Source of the DNA: Lithospermum erythrorhizon
Lineage: Eukaryota; Streptophyta; Magnoliopsida; Boraginales; Boraginaceae
NCBI GenBank assembly: GCA_019722365.1
Contig: JADFUC010001674.1
Coordinates: 186,001 to 250,000, forward strand
DNA: 64,000 bases
Direction of reading: 5' to 3'
The position numbers were made by a program, and so were the translations under genes. This document shows, one piece after another, positions 35,695 through 49,900 of this stretch; position 1 is the stretch's first letter, and each line of letters opens with the position of its first letter. The notes under the pieces are model-generated. The model did not search any database. It had not been told where the DNA came from and saw only the letters and a program-made list of their open reading frames with translations.

Positions 35695-38600
35695 ACAATT
35701 TCATTATTACCTCTATTCCTCTTTTCATTACTTGAGTATTACTCATACCCAATTCATGACTTCTCGTGAGGAATTATTCTGTAATGGTTAACATGACACT
35801 CTATACGGTATCAAAGTCGACATTTATCCATCCTCATTAGACATGCCAGTTCAAAAACAAAGAATTTGTCTAATTTAAGTTTATTCACTTTTTAAACTTC
35901 ATACATTTATCATCTATAACTGTTATATCGAGCTCAATCCATATTGTATATCGAAAGTGTATATGCATCTGCTTTTACTGGTTGTAACTAATACGCACTA
36001 AGGCTCATCGCAACTCAAATATGGTAAGGTCCTTTTCCTTAGTAACTATTTATATCATATACATACAATGATCTGTGTCGTTAAGCTCCCAACGACCTTT
36101 TGAACTCTTAGTTCATCTTTTTCCTCAAGAAGAAGATCTTACTTCTTTTTTATACTCAAATATCTCAAGTCCATTACTTGAATATTAATAGTACTGCTTT
36201 CATTTATTCTAGTTTTTAAGATATTTGAAAGCGCCCATGTGAATGTCAAGCACTATCCCAGTGACTATTACCTAGGAACATTTCTTGCTCATGATAGAAA
36301 TGTCAAGTATCCATTCGTATGAAATCACACCGGGAAATTACCGATTCTCTAACGCCTTATAACTAGAAGAAAACTTAATGAATAGATCCTAACATAGTCC
36401 GTTTCAGTTCGTGATCTTTTATTTCATATCTAATGAATTTCAAAATCATTTCATGTGAGTCTGATCTTGTCTGCTACTATTATGGACAATCTATATAAAG
36501 CGTGAGCGCGGAATCTCTTAAATGTGCAAATAGAAAGTTGTTTATGTATCAACCGATCTGTTACATATTCTCTTTGGTATATATGTCACATCATATGGCG
36601 TCACTTTCAAGGGAATCTATCTTCGTATGATTTATACTCATCAATTCGACATAATCATGGCCAATTCCATGTTATTGTTAATCGATTTGTAAATCGTTTA
36701 TCTTAAGATGACATGTATTTGTCAAGACAATACATTTATCAATTCAAGATACGTAGCCTCCGAGATTGATCAGTCCATTCTTAAAAATGAAGACATCCAA
36801 GTCTGGTTCAAGGTCACAATGTTATAAGTATCCTTAAGTAATGTTTGTCATCCAATTGTTGAAGAAGAAAAGTTGAATTACATTCCTTTAACAAGACATG
36901 CTTGTAGAATAGGAACACACGAATGTACAACCCAATGGTTCGAAAGTACTCTATGTCAAGGTATCTACAGAAATGCTCAAGAACAAATCATTCCACATGA
37001 AAGATTCCAAGCAACCGATCACTTATTTTCCTTCAATGCTACTACTTTATTTGTCGTGACATACTAAAATATGCAAGTCAAATCAATACACGAGCGTAGC
37101 TTAACTATTAAGCCATATAACATTTTACTTAAGGTAGTAGGCTCCAAGAGTCCTTACTTTCTATTTCTCAAGTTTACTTACATTCCCATTTCATATGTTT
37201 GAAAGGAGTGAAACCAGTCACTCATCTCAAGTATTAGTTCTTTGTGTACTCAATATCACAACTTATCAGGTTATCACACAAAGGAAAAGATATCATCGCC
37301 AGCTTTTGTAGGCTGCAAGAACCATAAGCTCAATATTTCCATTACATGAAATGAAAAACCAAGTTCAAAAGACTCAGATGATAAATGTTTTAGATAATAT
37401 ACGATATATTATTCTATTGCCATCATCAACTCTCTCTCAGCTTGAGATCAAGAATCACAACTCATCATATGGAGGATGATGGCGAAATATACAATTATAT
37501 TATTAACATAACTATCTTTGATTCGAGATTCAAAATCTCAATCATAAACTTATACATTGAAACTTAAGTTCACAAGTCTTCCTTGTGAGATAATGTCTAC
37601 AAGAATGTATGTTATTAAATGTCTTTGTTAAGCATATCATACATTCTCTAACTTTTAATACAGTGGGGTATCGAGTTCTTAACTCGCCTCGTGAAGTCAA
37701 TAAGAACGTTTCCTTAACTTGATTACACATTTATAATAATTTACATTTAAATGCTCATATGGTGAATAATTAGACAATACAGTATATAAAGGTGCCATAA
37801 ATACTATATGCAAAGATAAACTTAATGTACCATAAATTTGTCATAAAATGTATTTAATCAATACTTGTGTTACAACCCCACTGAAATGCACTAAGTATAC
37901 CAAGACCCTACATGACTGAAAATTGAACGGCAACACGCATACATTTCAACTCTCAATCACATAGGTAAGTACTTACTACTAATTATGTCAAACATAACTC
38001 TTGGAGTCACTAAAAGTTCATCCTAGACTATATTAGTGACCTCTTTTGTCAACGGGCCCAAGTCCCATGCACTTGGAAATCACCGCATAAGTAACCAAGT
38101 CTACTGACATAAAGTCAGAATGGATGTTTATAGCCCAAGTCCTGCACTTTGGGAATCGTATAAACACCCCATTGGAAAAAGCCTTAAGTGATAATGCCTA
38201 TAACTGGGTAGGTCCGCATTACAATGAGACTCTACCCAACTTTGTGAGTTGGTACGACAACGCTACTTAATTTAAGTATGATTAGTTATATTTAATAATA
38301 AATACCAATGATCATGTAAGCATACATATCACAAACAAGCAAAATATATATTACAAAAGTTGATCATAAGATTAAATATAACACACATCGAGATTCAGGA
38401 TACGACTTAAAAAGGATAAAATCTAAACGAAACTAATCTATAACTATGTCAAGTTTCTATTAGTTCTACATTCGGGCTCGCTCCTCCGTAGGTCTCCATT
38501 TTAATTAATTACATTTAGATTTAAAATGGCACCACCAACATGGTCATTCCTAGTCAAAAGGCAAAACCAACTCTAGTCGTTTCTCTAAAACAACTTATGT

Positions 38601-38865
38601 GATATGAGTTCTAAATACGAATAATTCATATCACTAATCTCATGAAATTCATCAATATATCTTAACATTTATTATACATGAATAACTCATTATATTTAGG
38701 CATGTATAGCATAGATGAAGCAAATGTAATGTGTATAACACAAATCTAAAATACAATATATAAAACTACAATATAAATATAAAGATTACACTAATTTATC
38801 GATCATTTTAGCATATATATATATATCTATTTATATTAATTGATAGTAATACAGGATTACAGGAT
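35695..38865. other. Unassigned, probably transposon-derived sequence
   Basis: There is no recognisable gene over about 3.2 kb. Repeated phrases such as CCCAAGTCC...GCACTT (about 38059 and 38141) and general similarity of style to the 33.4-34.7 kb remnant suggest decayed LTR-element non-coding sequence. Short open frames at 36524 and 36873 show no domain. Confidence 0.35.
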
Positions 38866-41000
38866 ATGGATTACATTGATATGGATGAACATGAACCACA
38901 TACGGATGAACATGCTGAATCTAATCATACTCCTATTGCCTCTCCCGATCTCGATCACACTCCTATTTCTTCTCCTGATCCTGTTCCTTCTAAGGTTCTT
39001 AGAATGCCGGTAAAGAGGAAAAAAACTAACCCTCTCCCCCCCTAATGTATTTAGCTAGGATTGGTTCCAAATCCGGATCACTTTACAAAATTTGGGACCC
39101 CTGTGTCAAGTGTATTCATCATGGGTCGTGGATTACGCCGGCCATTCAAAGTTAAGGCACTAGTAATCTCCATAAGCATATCGAAAATTGTTCAGCTTTT
39201 TCAAAGACTACTTAAAACAACAAACAAATCAAAAGACAATGAAGGACGTGAGCGGCAAAGATTGCACGATCCTCTATAACGTTGGTTTCAAAATCACATG
39301 CGCCGATAATGAGTTACTTAGAACTTCTTTATCTAAGTTTATCCCGACGATGAAAAGCCATTCAATGGCAGAAGGTGAAGAAGCTTCCAAACAATTTGTT
39401 AGAGCTTTAGAGCCTCGCTTATTCTACCTCGCAGAACAATCGCTGCTAGTGATTGTTTTAAAACTTGTCAGAAATTGAGAAAAGTTGAGAATATTTTTAA
39501 AAGACCGTAGTCGAGTTTGACAACGGGGATTTGTTGGACTTCAAATCAAAACCAGTTATATGGGCATTAGACCGCTTTATTTTATTGATGACAATCGTGG
39601 GATCTTCAAATAAAGAATTTTAAATTTTGTTTGGTCGATATCATGGAAGCGATACAATCGGGAAGACTGCTGGTGAGTTGCCCTTGGAGCTGCTAGATAA
39701 GCGTTAACTTATAACTCGTCACAATGCATCCTAATGATAAAGCCATTGATTATTTTGAGATTGTGCAATTGGAGTGATGCCTGTCACAAACCAAGATTTA
39801 CATGTGTTGGGAAGTGTCTCATGTGATATCAGGAATCTTATTGTTAAAGATGGATTAAAAGAAGAACTGAGTAGTGTTTCAAGATTAGGAATGTCATGAG
39901 GTATGTAAGGTCATCCCTACAAGATTGAAAAAGTTTCTAAGCAATGTGTGGCTTATGAGAGAACTGATTGTAAAAAGTGGGGGTTTGTCTGATGCCAAAA
40001 CCAAAGTGAATTGGTTATATTTGATGCTGAATGGCAATTGGGCATGTAAAGGCTTTTTGGAAAGGTCGAGAAGGGAAGATTCTAGTTATGACTTGTATTT
40101 TTCCGTGCAAGGATTGGGCCTCATATACTAGCGTTGATTGGGGCTAAGGTTGATGATTAGTTAAGTTTCTTTTGAATTAGTTTTAGCGAGGCCACTTTAG
40201 TCTTTTCTGGAAGTAAGTATACGACATCTTCCACGTATTTTACTCAAGTTGTGGACTTGTATATGACAATAAATCTATATCAAATTGAGAAAGTGATATT
40301 GGTTTGTCCAACATGGCTAACAGCACGAGAGCTTCAAGTTTTGATAGCATGTTGATTCCTTCGAAGTCGGGGAACAATTTGTTGTTTCTAGGAGTTATTT
40401 TTATCCAAAAACAAAAAATTCAATAAAGTTTCATTCTGTTATGAACAGATGTACTATGAGGATTTGTCGAGTGAGTCCCCAATTATTAGTGCAAAGGCTA
40501 CCTACATGATTAACGAGATAAAAAAAGAGTTGGAGAGTTTGGTTAGCTTTTACGCTGATAAACATGGTTACATAGATAATGTTGAATCCTCACTGCCTCT
40601 TTCTTCTTCTTCTTCTTCTTCTTCTTCTTCTTCTTCCATCGCTAATCCTAAGGAACTACTTAAAAGTCTTATGGACAGGCGTTACAAAAGAAGGCTCCAC
40701 GATAATGATTCTGTTGAAACCAAAAGCGAGTTAGCTCGCTATTTGTCCCAAGCTACCGAGGAAGATGTTGATTTGAATATCTTACAATGGTGGAATTTAA
40801 ATTTCAAGTATATCCTATTTTGTCCAAAATTGCAAAGGACATTCTTAGCCGCTCAGCTTACCGCCTGCTTCTAATGCTGCCAGTACAGTCGTAGAATTTT
40901 TGAGTGATTTGTAGTTCGTTGAAGCTCAAGACCGCTGGAGATGCTTTGTATGTGGTCGGTAATTGGTCGAGAGCAATTAATAACGCAACTTATCGATTCA
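38866..41000 (+). pseudogene. hAT-superfamily transposase relic (BED zinc finger type)
   Basis: Fragments in the order of a plant hAT transposase (RICESLEEPER-like) are spread over three frames. They comprise an acidic N terminus (MDYIDMDEHEPHTDEHAES) with a basic RMPVKRKK motif, then degraded BED-finger and central domain pieces, then SDAKTKVNWLYLMLNG. The C-terminal dimerisation region follows: KSELARYLSQATEEDVD, ILQWWNLNF, then LSKIAKDIL in another frame. Multiple stops and frame shifts make it inactive. A serine run encoded by (TCT)n at about 40602-40636 lies between conserved blocks. A complete element would cut and paste with 8-bp target duplications; its ends are not clearly preserved. 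Confidence 0.75.
40602..40636 (+). repeat. (TCT)n microsatellite encoding poly-serine
   Basis: About eleven consecutive TCT/TTC triplets fall inside the hAT C-terminal frame and are read as serine. A serine-rich linker just before the dimerisation domain is common in plant hAT proteins, so the tract may have expanded from one. Confidence 0.85.
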
Positions 41001-41346
41001 TGAGTCTTCTTGGTCGAGTATTGATCATCACGTAAGTAATAGGAGAAGGTATGTTAATATGTTTTATGAATGTTAATGCATATAAAATTATAAATATTTC
41101 TAACTTTAATTTGTTTATGTCGTAATTAGTCGCTACTATCTCGGGAAGCAATATGAATAATGCTTAGCGCATTGTTCATGTTACTACAGTATTTTAACTA
41201 TTTTATTGTATTTTTGATATGTTTATTGATTAGATTTATGGGATTGTTCATATTTGTGTATTCTGATTGGCGTATTGTTTATTGTAGATGACCGACCTCC
41301 ATCATCAATGTTGCTTTCAGTGTATCGGTAGACTATTCACATCTTT

Positions 41347-41790
41347 GTTCTTGTATTCGGACTATTAATACTTATTTTTTTTTCGTATTCGGACTATTAA
41401 TACTTGTTCTTTGCTTTCAGATTCGGATTATTGGTGACTTGTTTCGTTGTTATGTATTCGGATTATTAGTACTTGTTCTGTTTCTCTTTGTATTCGGACT
41501 ATTAATACTTGTTCTTGTTTTGTATTCGATTATTAGGACTCGCTCTTGCTATGTATTCGCATTATTAGTACTTGCTCTGCTTTCAGATTCTGATTATTGC
41601 GATTGCTTCCGCGTATGTATTCGGATTATTAAGATTTCGTTTCGCTTATTCTGACATGGTGATTTGCCTTGTTTTGTATTCGGATTATTATGACTTGTTC
41701 TTGTTTTGTATTCGGATTATCTTAATTTGTTCTAATGTTGTATTCGACTATCTTACGTGTTCTAATTTTCTTTTCGACTATTCGATTTCA
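41347..41790. repeat. Minisatellite, unit about 32-46 bp (GTATTCGGATTATTA core)
   Basis: At least ten imperfect copies of GTATTCGGATTATTANNACT followed by TTGTTCTTG-rich spacer lie head to tail. Variants include GGACTATT, GCATTATT and CGACTATC. Spacer length varies, so the period is irregular. It immediately follows the hAT transposase relic. Confidence 0.8.
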
Positions 41791-41934
41791 AATTTGTTTC
41801 CATTCTTATTTTAATAGGCTAAATTTGAATGTAGCTAATAGGATTAAAATGTATTTTAAAAATGTATTATTAAATAATGTTTAATTGGCGCCCAAAAAAA
41901 ATCCAAAATTTGAGGCCCAATTTGATTTTAATCA

Positions 41935-42075
41935 AAATAACCGAAACTGAACCGAATCCAAATGAATCGATTTATTTCGAACCTAATCGAACCGAACTGT
42001 TTCTGCTTCTCCCACTGATAGTCGGGTCGGGTTCGGTTCTACTTTATCCAAAACCGAACCGAACCGATTCGCCAA
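41935..42075. repeat. ACCGAA-rich subterminal region of the hAT element
   Basis: ACCGAA, AACCGAAC and the complementary GGTTCGGTT motifs occur several times within 140 bp. Clusters of short motifs in both orientations are typical transposase-binding subterminal repeats of hAT elements. This may mark the 3' side of the relic. Confidence 0.5.
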
Positions 42076-42203
42076 GCTCCTAAAGAAATTTCTTATCTCT
42101 TTGGCTGACATACATTAGTCAGCCACAAAAAAGTATAAACCAACAATCTCCGCCACCTCCACAGCCAATAACCACCAGCATGATCTTTTATGTGAGCTCC
42201 TTG

Positions 42204-42390
42204 CAGGCTCAACTCACAACCCATAGAAAAATTTAAATCCGAAACTTAATGATATGACCAATGTGACTAGTCGGTCTCAATACTATTACTACATACTGCA
42301 GGCTCAACTCACAACCCATTGAAAAATTTTGAACTGAAACTTAATGATATGACCAATGTAGACTAGTCTATTCTACTATTACTACATACC
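42204..42390. repeat. Two-copy direct repeat, about 95 bp
   Basis: GCAGGCTCAACTCACAACCC opens both copies (about 42204 and 42299). Each continues through GAAACTTAATGATATGACCA and ends CTATTACTACATAC. The copies differ by few substitutions and small indels, so the duplication is fairly recent. Confidence 0.85.
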
Positions 42391-43854
42391 TTCATCACAT
42401 GTGACATGTCGATTTTTTAATATAATTTTCAATTATCAAAATTAATATTTCGTAAATAATTTAAACTTAATTGATATTTATAAATTTGATTTGAATCAAA
42501 ATTATTATGTTAATTATAGTAAATATAATTTAGTGTTCAAATATGATAGAGCAATTTTAAAGCTAATAACTTGGATATTTACAACAATAATGAACCCAGT
42601 GTTATGTTATCAATACTACTATATACTTTTAGAAAACTACATGGGTGGTATCATGGTATGTAGTACAAGTTTTCATAAATTGTGAAATAAAATATGAGTA
42701 ATTTTTTTATACAAAGAGGTGGTATTAGCATTTTCATGTGTTCAAATTTTAAATTAAAGTATGAATACAACTTTAGAGTTACAAGATTGATAGCCTTAAT
42801 GCTAAGTGGTTTGATCGGGTCAAACACCCCTACAAATCTACATTATTTTTTTTGATTTAAATTGATAATTGATATTCATTCATAAATCGTAATTACTACG
42901 TATTAGTTAATCAATAAGTAGTATTACATACATCAAATGAAATTAAAGTCCATCCCAGAATAACTAATCGACAGATTCCGATAAATCATAACCAAAAATC
43001 TTTATCAAGTTAGTAAATATAATACGATAATCGTAATATAACCCTATTGATCCAATTACGCTCCTGTCTCCAAGTCTCGAATGTCTTTGATGGTTGGACA
43101 TCTTCAACCTGGAGTAATCCTTCAACCACTTTCTTGTAAAGTATCGGTTGCATAGTGAGATAAATTACATCTATAAAGTGTTTTAATTTGATGAATAAAT
43201 CAAGAACAAATATCAATCTTATTAAAGAAAAGTAGAAAAATATTACACAAAAAATGTGTAAAGAAAATATTACATAAAATGTGTAAATAAAATTAAAATA
43301 AAATATAAAAGGGGGTGTTAACAACCACCAAAATGATAATTGTCCTATCCTAAATATTATTATTTGAGGCTGGAAGATGGAGTGCTGTGGTTTTTTTAGA
43401 GGAAAGAGAGTTAGACTGAGGCGGCTAAATCTACATTATTGAACTAATAAGTCAACTAATTAAGGATATAACCATGATATATACAGTAGCATTTACTTAC
43501 TTGACCATTTCGGCTCAAATCAAAATCTCTACCGAACACCCTCTGGAGTCGGGGTCAACATAAATAATTGTTTGATCTTAGTTTTCATTGCTGTCAAAAA
43601 ATTTTGCTTTCAACACAATCATCAATATGCATCACTTCATTCTTTTTGTCACTCCAAAAACATGACTCTTTTATATTATATCGCTCAATCTGAAAATACT
43701 GTCTAATTTCATTTGTATACCAAAATTAATAAATTTTATAAATTTAATTTATTTGTTTTCTAAAATATATCATTAGTGATTCCCACCAAAACAGCGTCGT
43801 AAGCATATTGATAATGGATGTTCGGATTTTATAAAATTTAAATATTTAAACTAC
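42391..43854. other. Intergenic, no clear gene
   Basis: A minus-strand stretch near 43050-43160 encodes GLLQVEDVQPSKTFETW and RQERNWINRVI, which looks protein-like. It is short, bounded by low-complexity frames, and I recognise no family. The remainder is AT-rich without features. Confidence 0.3.
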
Positions 43855-44864
43855 TGAAATTTCAATTTGCACTGATTCCCTTTTATTGCGTCTGCTACGA
43901 CAATCAGGTAACAAATCTGATTTACCGGCTCGGGTTAAACGAGATTACCGTAACTTCTAGTGTTCACCTTAGTAATTTTATATTACTAGCTGGTTATCAT
44001 GATAATTTAAGGGGTTATGAACGATTTATGATTCACTATTAATCGTTATAATAATAAAATTGGTCAATTATTATTAATATACAACCTTATTATTATCCGA
44101 GACTGTAATACACACATAACGGTTATTCGAATAATATTTCATGAACGAAATTAAACGAGACTCAGAGGATTGAGGAACGTATCCTCAATATTTATATATT
44201 TGTCAAATATATGTCGATGAACATCAATCGTTAAACTTCGGCAAGTTTAATCAATTAATCAATTGAAATTGATTTAATAACTTGATAAGTTATTCGATAG
44301 TGATTTCCTCGTTAGTATTTTAATTGACTTGTTAAGTTAATTAAAAATAGAACAACTCACTAGTAACTCATTGGCTTTAATTAGAAACTCATAATCTGCC
44401 TAATTGCTTAATCCAGCTAAACCGATTTTTAACGAGTCATGAACAACGGTTTCGACCTTGGACTTGGCATGAAAGAGAGGATTGGCTCATTATAAGAATC
44501 ATAAAAAACCTCGCACCGCCTCCCCCCTGCTGTTCCTCCCTCATATAGAGAATCGGGAAGAGTTTTTTCTTCCTACCATTTCATCTTCAAACTCTAAGCA
44601 AGCTCAAGTACTCGGTTCGCTTCCTCTTGGGCGGCAACGGTAGGACATCATTTTCGTGTTGAACAAGCTTTGGAGAGGATTTTAAAGCGGGCTTTCACGC
44701 GAGGTTGATTGTGAGGATTTGGGTTCGCTCGCCTGCTGCAATATAAAGCGATTCTCGTGATTCATACATTTATATTTCAGGCTTAGATTAATATACATTA
44801 ATTTGAGGATCCGGGATGTATGAATTGGTGTTTATCACGAATAAATTCATACTAGATTCTAACA
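43855..44864 (+). repeat. Ty1/copia 5' LTR, element B
   Basis: About 1 kb repeated at 51625-52619. Shared landmarks include GAATAATATTTCATGAA, the TATTTATATATTTGTCAAA block, TCATAAAAAACCTC, GGGCTTTCACGCGAGGTTG and the end GATTCTAACA. The copies differ by many substitutions and small indels, so the insertion is old. The left border is approximate (about 43855). Confidence 0.85.
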
Positions 44865-44865
44865 G

Positions 44866-44877
44866 TGGCCTCAGAGC
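44866..44877 (+). other. Primer-binding site (tRNA-Met type), element B
   Basis: TGGCCTCAGAGC lies one base past the LTR end and differs at two positions from the plant copia consensus TGGTATCAGAGC, complementary to initiator tRNA-Met. Its position confirms the LTR boundary. Confidence 0.8.
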
Positions 44878-46900
44878 CTACTCAAGTTTGATGTATTTTA
44901 TCTAGTTTGATTGTGTGTTGACATAGTTGTTAGTTAATTTGATTATTTCATGATTTATATATAATATGAAAAAATCAACCCATTTTATATATATTTCACA
45001 TGGCTGGAATCATCATTTTAATGTATTGATTTTGATGATTTGATACTTATTTAATTATTTCATGAATTGAAAGGGATTAAAAATTGATTAATTTGTATTT
45101 TAATTTGAGGTAGAATCATTTTCGATTTTACAGAGAGGGTTAGAAATTTCAGAAAATTACGAAATTAAATCTATGTGTTTATGACCCTTTGTGGTTCATC
45201 CCAGATTTTTCCAGAATTTTTTGAATTTTTTAAGTACTTCGAAAAATTTATTGAATTTCTGGATTGTTTTGGGTTTAATTGAAAAACTAGAAGTGTTTTT
45301 ATGAAATTCCACTTGGACATGTTCAATAATGATATTGTTGATGTTCAAGTCAAATTCCAGAATTTTTTGAATTTTTTAGAGCCTCCAAATCATTTTTACA
45401 AAAGTTGCAATTAATCTAGAAAAACTGAAAACTGAAATGAATTACCAAAATCAGTCGCCGAATCTCCTATGGACATCCTCCCCTGGCCTGGCCCGGGGTC
45501 AGACAATGCTCCGCCACTGATCTAGCCTCACGCTCGCATTTCGCGGCACCGCCGCGTGTCGATCGTGGGTGGCCGGAGGCCGGTCGTTTTGGCCGTTGAA
45601 GTTCGTCGTCCGTTTTAGAAAACCCTAAATGTATTTTATGTAATTATTTTTGTTTTAAAATTATTGGTAATTATTAATTTCGGTTTTAAATGTTAAATCA
45701 TAAATTTTGTCATTAAACCGACAATATATATCTTGAATGACATTAAATTTGATTTATATTTCACTTTCAAAATTATTTTCATTAATTGATAATTTTGAAA
45801 ATATTTTCATTTATAACTTTTAAATTTTGAATTTTGGAGTTAATTATTTGTAAGTAATTATTCCATGATTTAAAAAGGTTGGTAATTATTTTAATAATTA
45901 TCATTAATCATGTTAATATTAATTTGGGGTAACTTACATTAATTGATAATTAATTGTAAAAATAATGGATAATTAATTAGTCAATTATGAACACATTTAT
46001 TTTCATTTCATTTTAATATATGTGACACTATGCATTTATTTGTTTTAATATTTTTCCCATATATCACATGGAACGAAAACCCGAGGCTGATATTATCCAC
46101 GTTTCCCGGTTCAAGGCATCAGACACAGAAACGACCGCCGAGTCATATTATATTATTTAATTTAATTCTAGTTTCTTCCACAAGCTTCTGCATGTTGTCT
46201 AAGTCAGATTAGTATCATGGATTGTAATTCAAGATTGTTTCATGAGACCGTGTCTGTAAGACAAGAAATTGTAATAGGTCAAATGTTAGTTTCAAGTTTT
46301 TAAAATATAATAGGCCTGTGGTCATATCATATACATTTGAATGTGCATTACTTGTTTTATTTTTCATGTTGTACATATGCTTCATTACGTGTTACAATCA
46401 GATGGTAAATAAAAGCAAAGTAATAATAATCTCACCATTTAAAATTTAAGCAACGATCAAGCCAATTTTAAAGTTATAAATCGGTTGCATTATCCGGGCA
46501 CACCGTGATGGCGTGTTGGCGCTGCACTTATGACAATGGGATCATGTTGAAGTCGATTTCCACTAACGCCGCGCTTTCGTATTTATCACCCAAGTAATTA
46601 TTTGGTTTTGACCGGTATGCTTAACCGGTTTGTCGGAGATACAAAAGTCGGGTAGCATCTTGAATAGTATGCTAACGACACAAGAGTTGTGTAGTTTTAC
46701 ATAATTGGTTGATAACCTACTATTATACTGGATTCAAAATGTAATGCAGCCATTGCTTATTGATTTAAGTGTAATAGGTCTTGATACTAATATATTTCGT
46801 GAGATTTGAAGTATTAGTATTTACTTTACAATTTATTTTGTAAGTGTTTGGCATGATAGTTTACTGATTCTGTTGTTTTTACTTACTTATTCTTGTAGAA
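44878..46900 (+). other. 5' leader of copia element B
   Basis: Non-coding AT-rich leader. TCCAGAATTTTTTGAATTTT occurs twice, near 45210 and 45358. A short GC-rich island (about 45475-45610) stands out against the AT-rich background. No open frame of interest is seen. Confidence 0.45.
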
Positions 46901-46906
46901 TTTTAA

Positions 46907-49900
46907 TGGCTACCGCTGCTACTACTATAAGAACTCAAGCTGGGCTTCAACACTTGAAAAGTCATGAACTAATAACTCGAACTGATTTAGTGGTCTCAAA
47001 CTGAGAATCATTCTCGGGCAAAGAGAGAACTGAATACGTGTTGAACAATAAGGTTCCTCCTAAAACTCCACATAAGTGTTCCATCGGAAAAGGGATCCTA
47101 CAAAAGTATAAGTCTCGACGTCATGATGTCCAATGCCTCATGCTTGCCAATACGGAACCTTCTGCTCCAAATTCAATATGAAAAGGTATAAAAAGATACT
47201 ACAAGAATCCTCGAGGAATTATTCCGAAAGGAGGCTAGAAATCCAGAGATATGACACGGTCTGTGCTCCGTGACAAAGAAGTTTGGAACGCAACAGACCG
47301 TGAAGCCTCATCATTAAAATGATTGGCTTCAATGACGACTCAACGCTTCCCAGGCACCAGTGTCTCTGCTAACTAGCTGATCTATCCTCAAGTCTCTTCC
47401 GCATAAATTCTCAATTTGTCATGAACTTCAATATGCACAAGTTTGAGTTGTTGTCTCTAAACTTAACTGCATAAGATGATCACGAATGCCGAGACGACCG
47501 GCTAAGACTAAAACTTACCTCCCCGCTTTCAGCGGTCCAAACCGTTAAGAAATTCAAGCAGCTATACAGTTTACTGAAGAAGCCAAGGGTCTGAGGAATC
47601 CCAAAGTTGCCGGACAGGAACACTAGGAAGGACGACAAATGTCATTATCGGGAACCTAGGTCATCGGGAAGTCGACTGCTATGAAGTTCATGTGATGATA
47701 GGAAGAATGGTCTCACGACCACCGTACCCCATACAAGTACGTATGTTATCGATGTTTTACAACTTCTAATTCTACTGTGGGTGCTAGAGACCGGCTAAAG
47801 TGGTTCTGGCATTTGTCATAATACGCAGGAACTCAAGTCAAGTAAGACTCCGGAAGAAATGAAACGATCTACGCCAAAGGGAACGGCACGGGCGTCAAGG
47901 ACCTCAGCAAGAGGGATCCATCGGGCGAAATTTGCCTACGGACTCTCTTTTTTGAACTTATCTCCGGTTTACTATGTACCCGCAATTTGCAGAATATTAT
48001 TTTGTTTCTCGCTTTTGAATAACGATGGTTTTTCACTTTCAATAGATCCCAATTAATTTAGGATCACCGTAACGGGGCAAGATTTGGTACCGCCTCCTTC
48101 AAAATGGTCTATTCGCTTTTTATATAACGATTGAAGTCGTATAACATAAACTTAAAACGAAATAAGTCATTTGACTTAAACCAAACATACCTATGGCATC
48201 ACAGATTGGTCATATTAACGAGAACCGAATCAAGAAACTCAATTCGGATATCAAGCGTTTCGACATGAATCATAATGAGCAAGTTGTAAATCTTGCCTTT
48301 GGGCAAATGACTAAAGCATCCTCTTCACTAGATTCAATGAAAGGGCAAGTGATTTATTGGGATCATACACACCGATGTATTTGGTTCAATGAACACATCT
48401 ACAAGCAGGAGGTTATAACTATTTCATTACATTTTATCGATGATTACAGATACGGTTTTGTGTATTCGATGACACAAACACGAGTCCTTTGAGAAATTCA
48501 AGGAGTTCCAAATGAAGTAGAAAACCAATCAACAAGACAATAAAGCATTCCTGGCCCGATAGAGGTGGAGAATATTTGAGTCACAAGTTCAATACTCATC
48601 TTGTAGAAAAGTGGCATTTGCTTCACAACTCACTCAAATAGAACGCCTACAAAGATAAACGGTATCGCCTGAAAGGAGAAATCGAACCCTTCGATATGGG
48701 TTCATGATGAGCCTATCTCGATCTACCGCTAATTTTGGGATATGCACCCCAAAGACGACACTTACCTTAAATGATGTCCAACAAAGCTTCAAGAGAGAAA
48801 ACTCCTTCCTAATGAACTGTGGCTCAAAGATTCCCAAGTTTCATGATCTGCACATGTCTTTATGTTAAGAGATTAACAAAGGATAAACTTATGTTTCAAA
48901 TTTGACAAATGATATTTCATTGGATACCCTAAGGAAACAGTTGGTTATTACTTCTACCTAAAAGTAAGAGAATAAAATCTCATCAAGCTAGTTACATACG
49001 AAGCCGTCTTTGAAAAGAAATATCTGCCTGTATGACTAAAACTAATGGTGTTCATCTTGATGAAGCCTAAAGTTGATAGTCAATGTCTATGCATCTAATG
49101 CGTACATCCTGACGCACCACAAGAATCAAGGCACCTCTTTCATGTAAGATCCGGGCTTCTGATCCACGTATTACGGAAATAACCAACCCTGTAAGATCCA
49201 ACAGGATCGGTCACTTAACCGTAGCTACCGGTATGGTGAAGCCTTCCATCATCAAAGCTTATTTGCTCAATTTTATAAAAAAGAAGCGATAAACAGTGCG
49301 GACGCCGACAAATGGCAACAGCCATGCCATCCGGAGATGGATTTATGTACCGCAATGCTCGTCCTTGGTTGATTTACCTTCAAATGGGGTTCGCCTCTAT
49401 TGAATATAAATGGGTATTTAAGAAGAAACATGATAAAGACGGAAACGCCGATGTTTTCAAAGCTGTAATTTATGGGGCCGAAAAGGTTTCAAACAGTTCA
49501 ACGCCTCGAACGTGACGCAAACTTCACCGCCAAATGTTACGCTTTAAGTCCATCCGGGATAATCTTAGCCATTGCCGCATTTCATGACTATGAAATATGG
49601 CAAATGGATGTAAAGACCGCTTCCGAATGCAAATTTCTAGAGGAGGATGCGTATATGGTACAACCTCCAGTTTTTACATGTCCTGTGCAGATCTAAGAAG
49701 GTACGCAAGTCAGCAAAGGTCCACGGCGGTTCAAGGTGCATCCCGCAATTGAATCTACGCTTACAATCAATTAAAGATTTTGGTTTTCGCCAAGAACGGA
49801 AGAAGAATCTTGCTATAACAAGCAAATTGGAGTTATGTATCATTCATAGTCCTATATGTCATTTACATTATAATTTAAACAACGTGAGTTACCGAACTCA

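Noticed and set aside
43010..43324. Minus-strand frame with LLQVEDVQPSKTFETW
   Set aside because: Possibly a gene fragment, but short, mostly low complexity upstream, and without a recognised family; noted in the gap entry only.
45475..45610. GC-rich island in the copia leader
   Set aside because: Considered as a CpG island or RNA gene, but it has no tRNA/rRNA fold or conserved motif and lies within the element leader.
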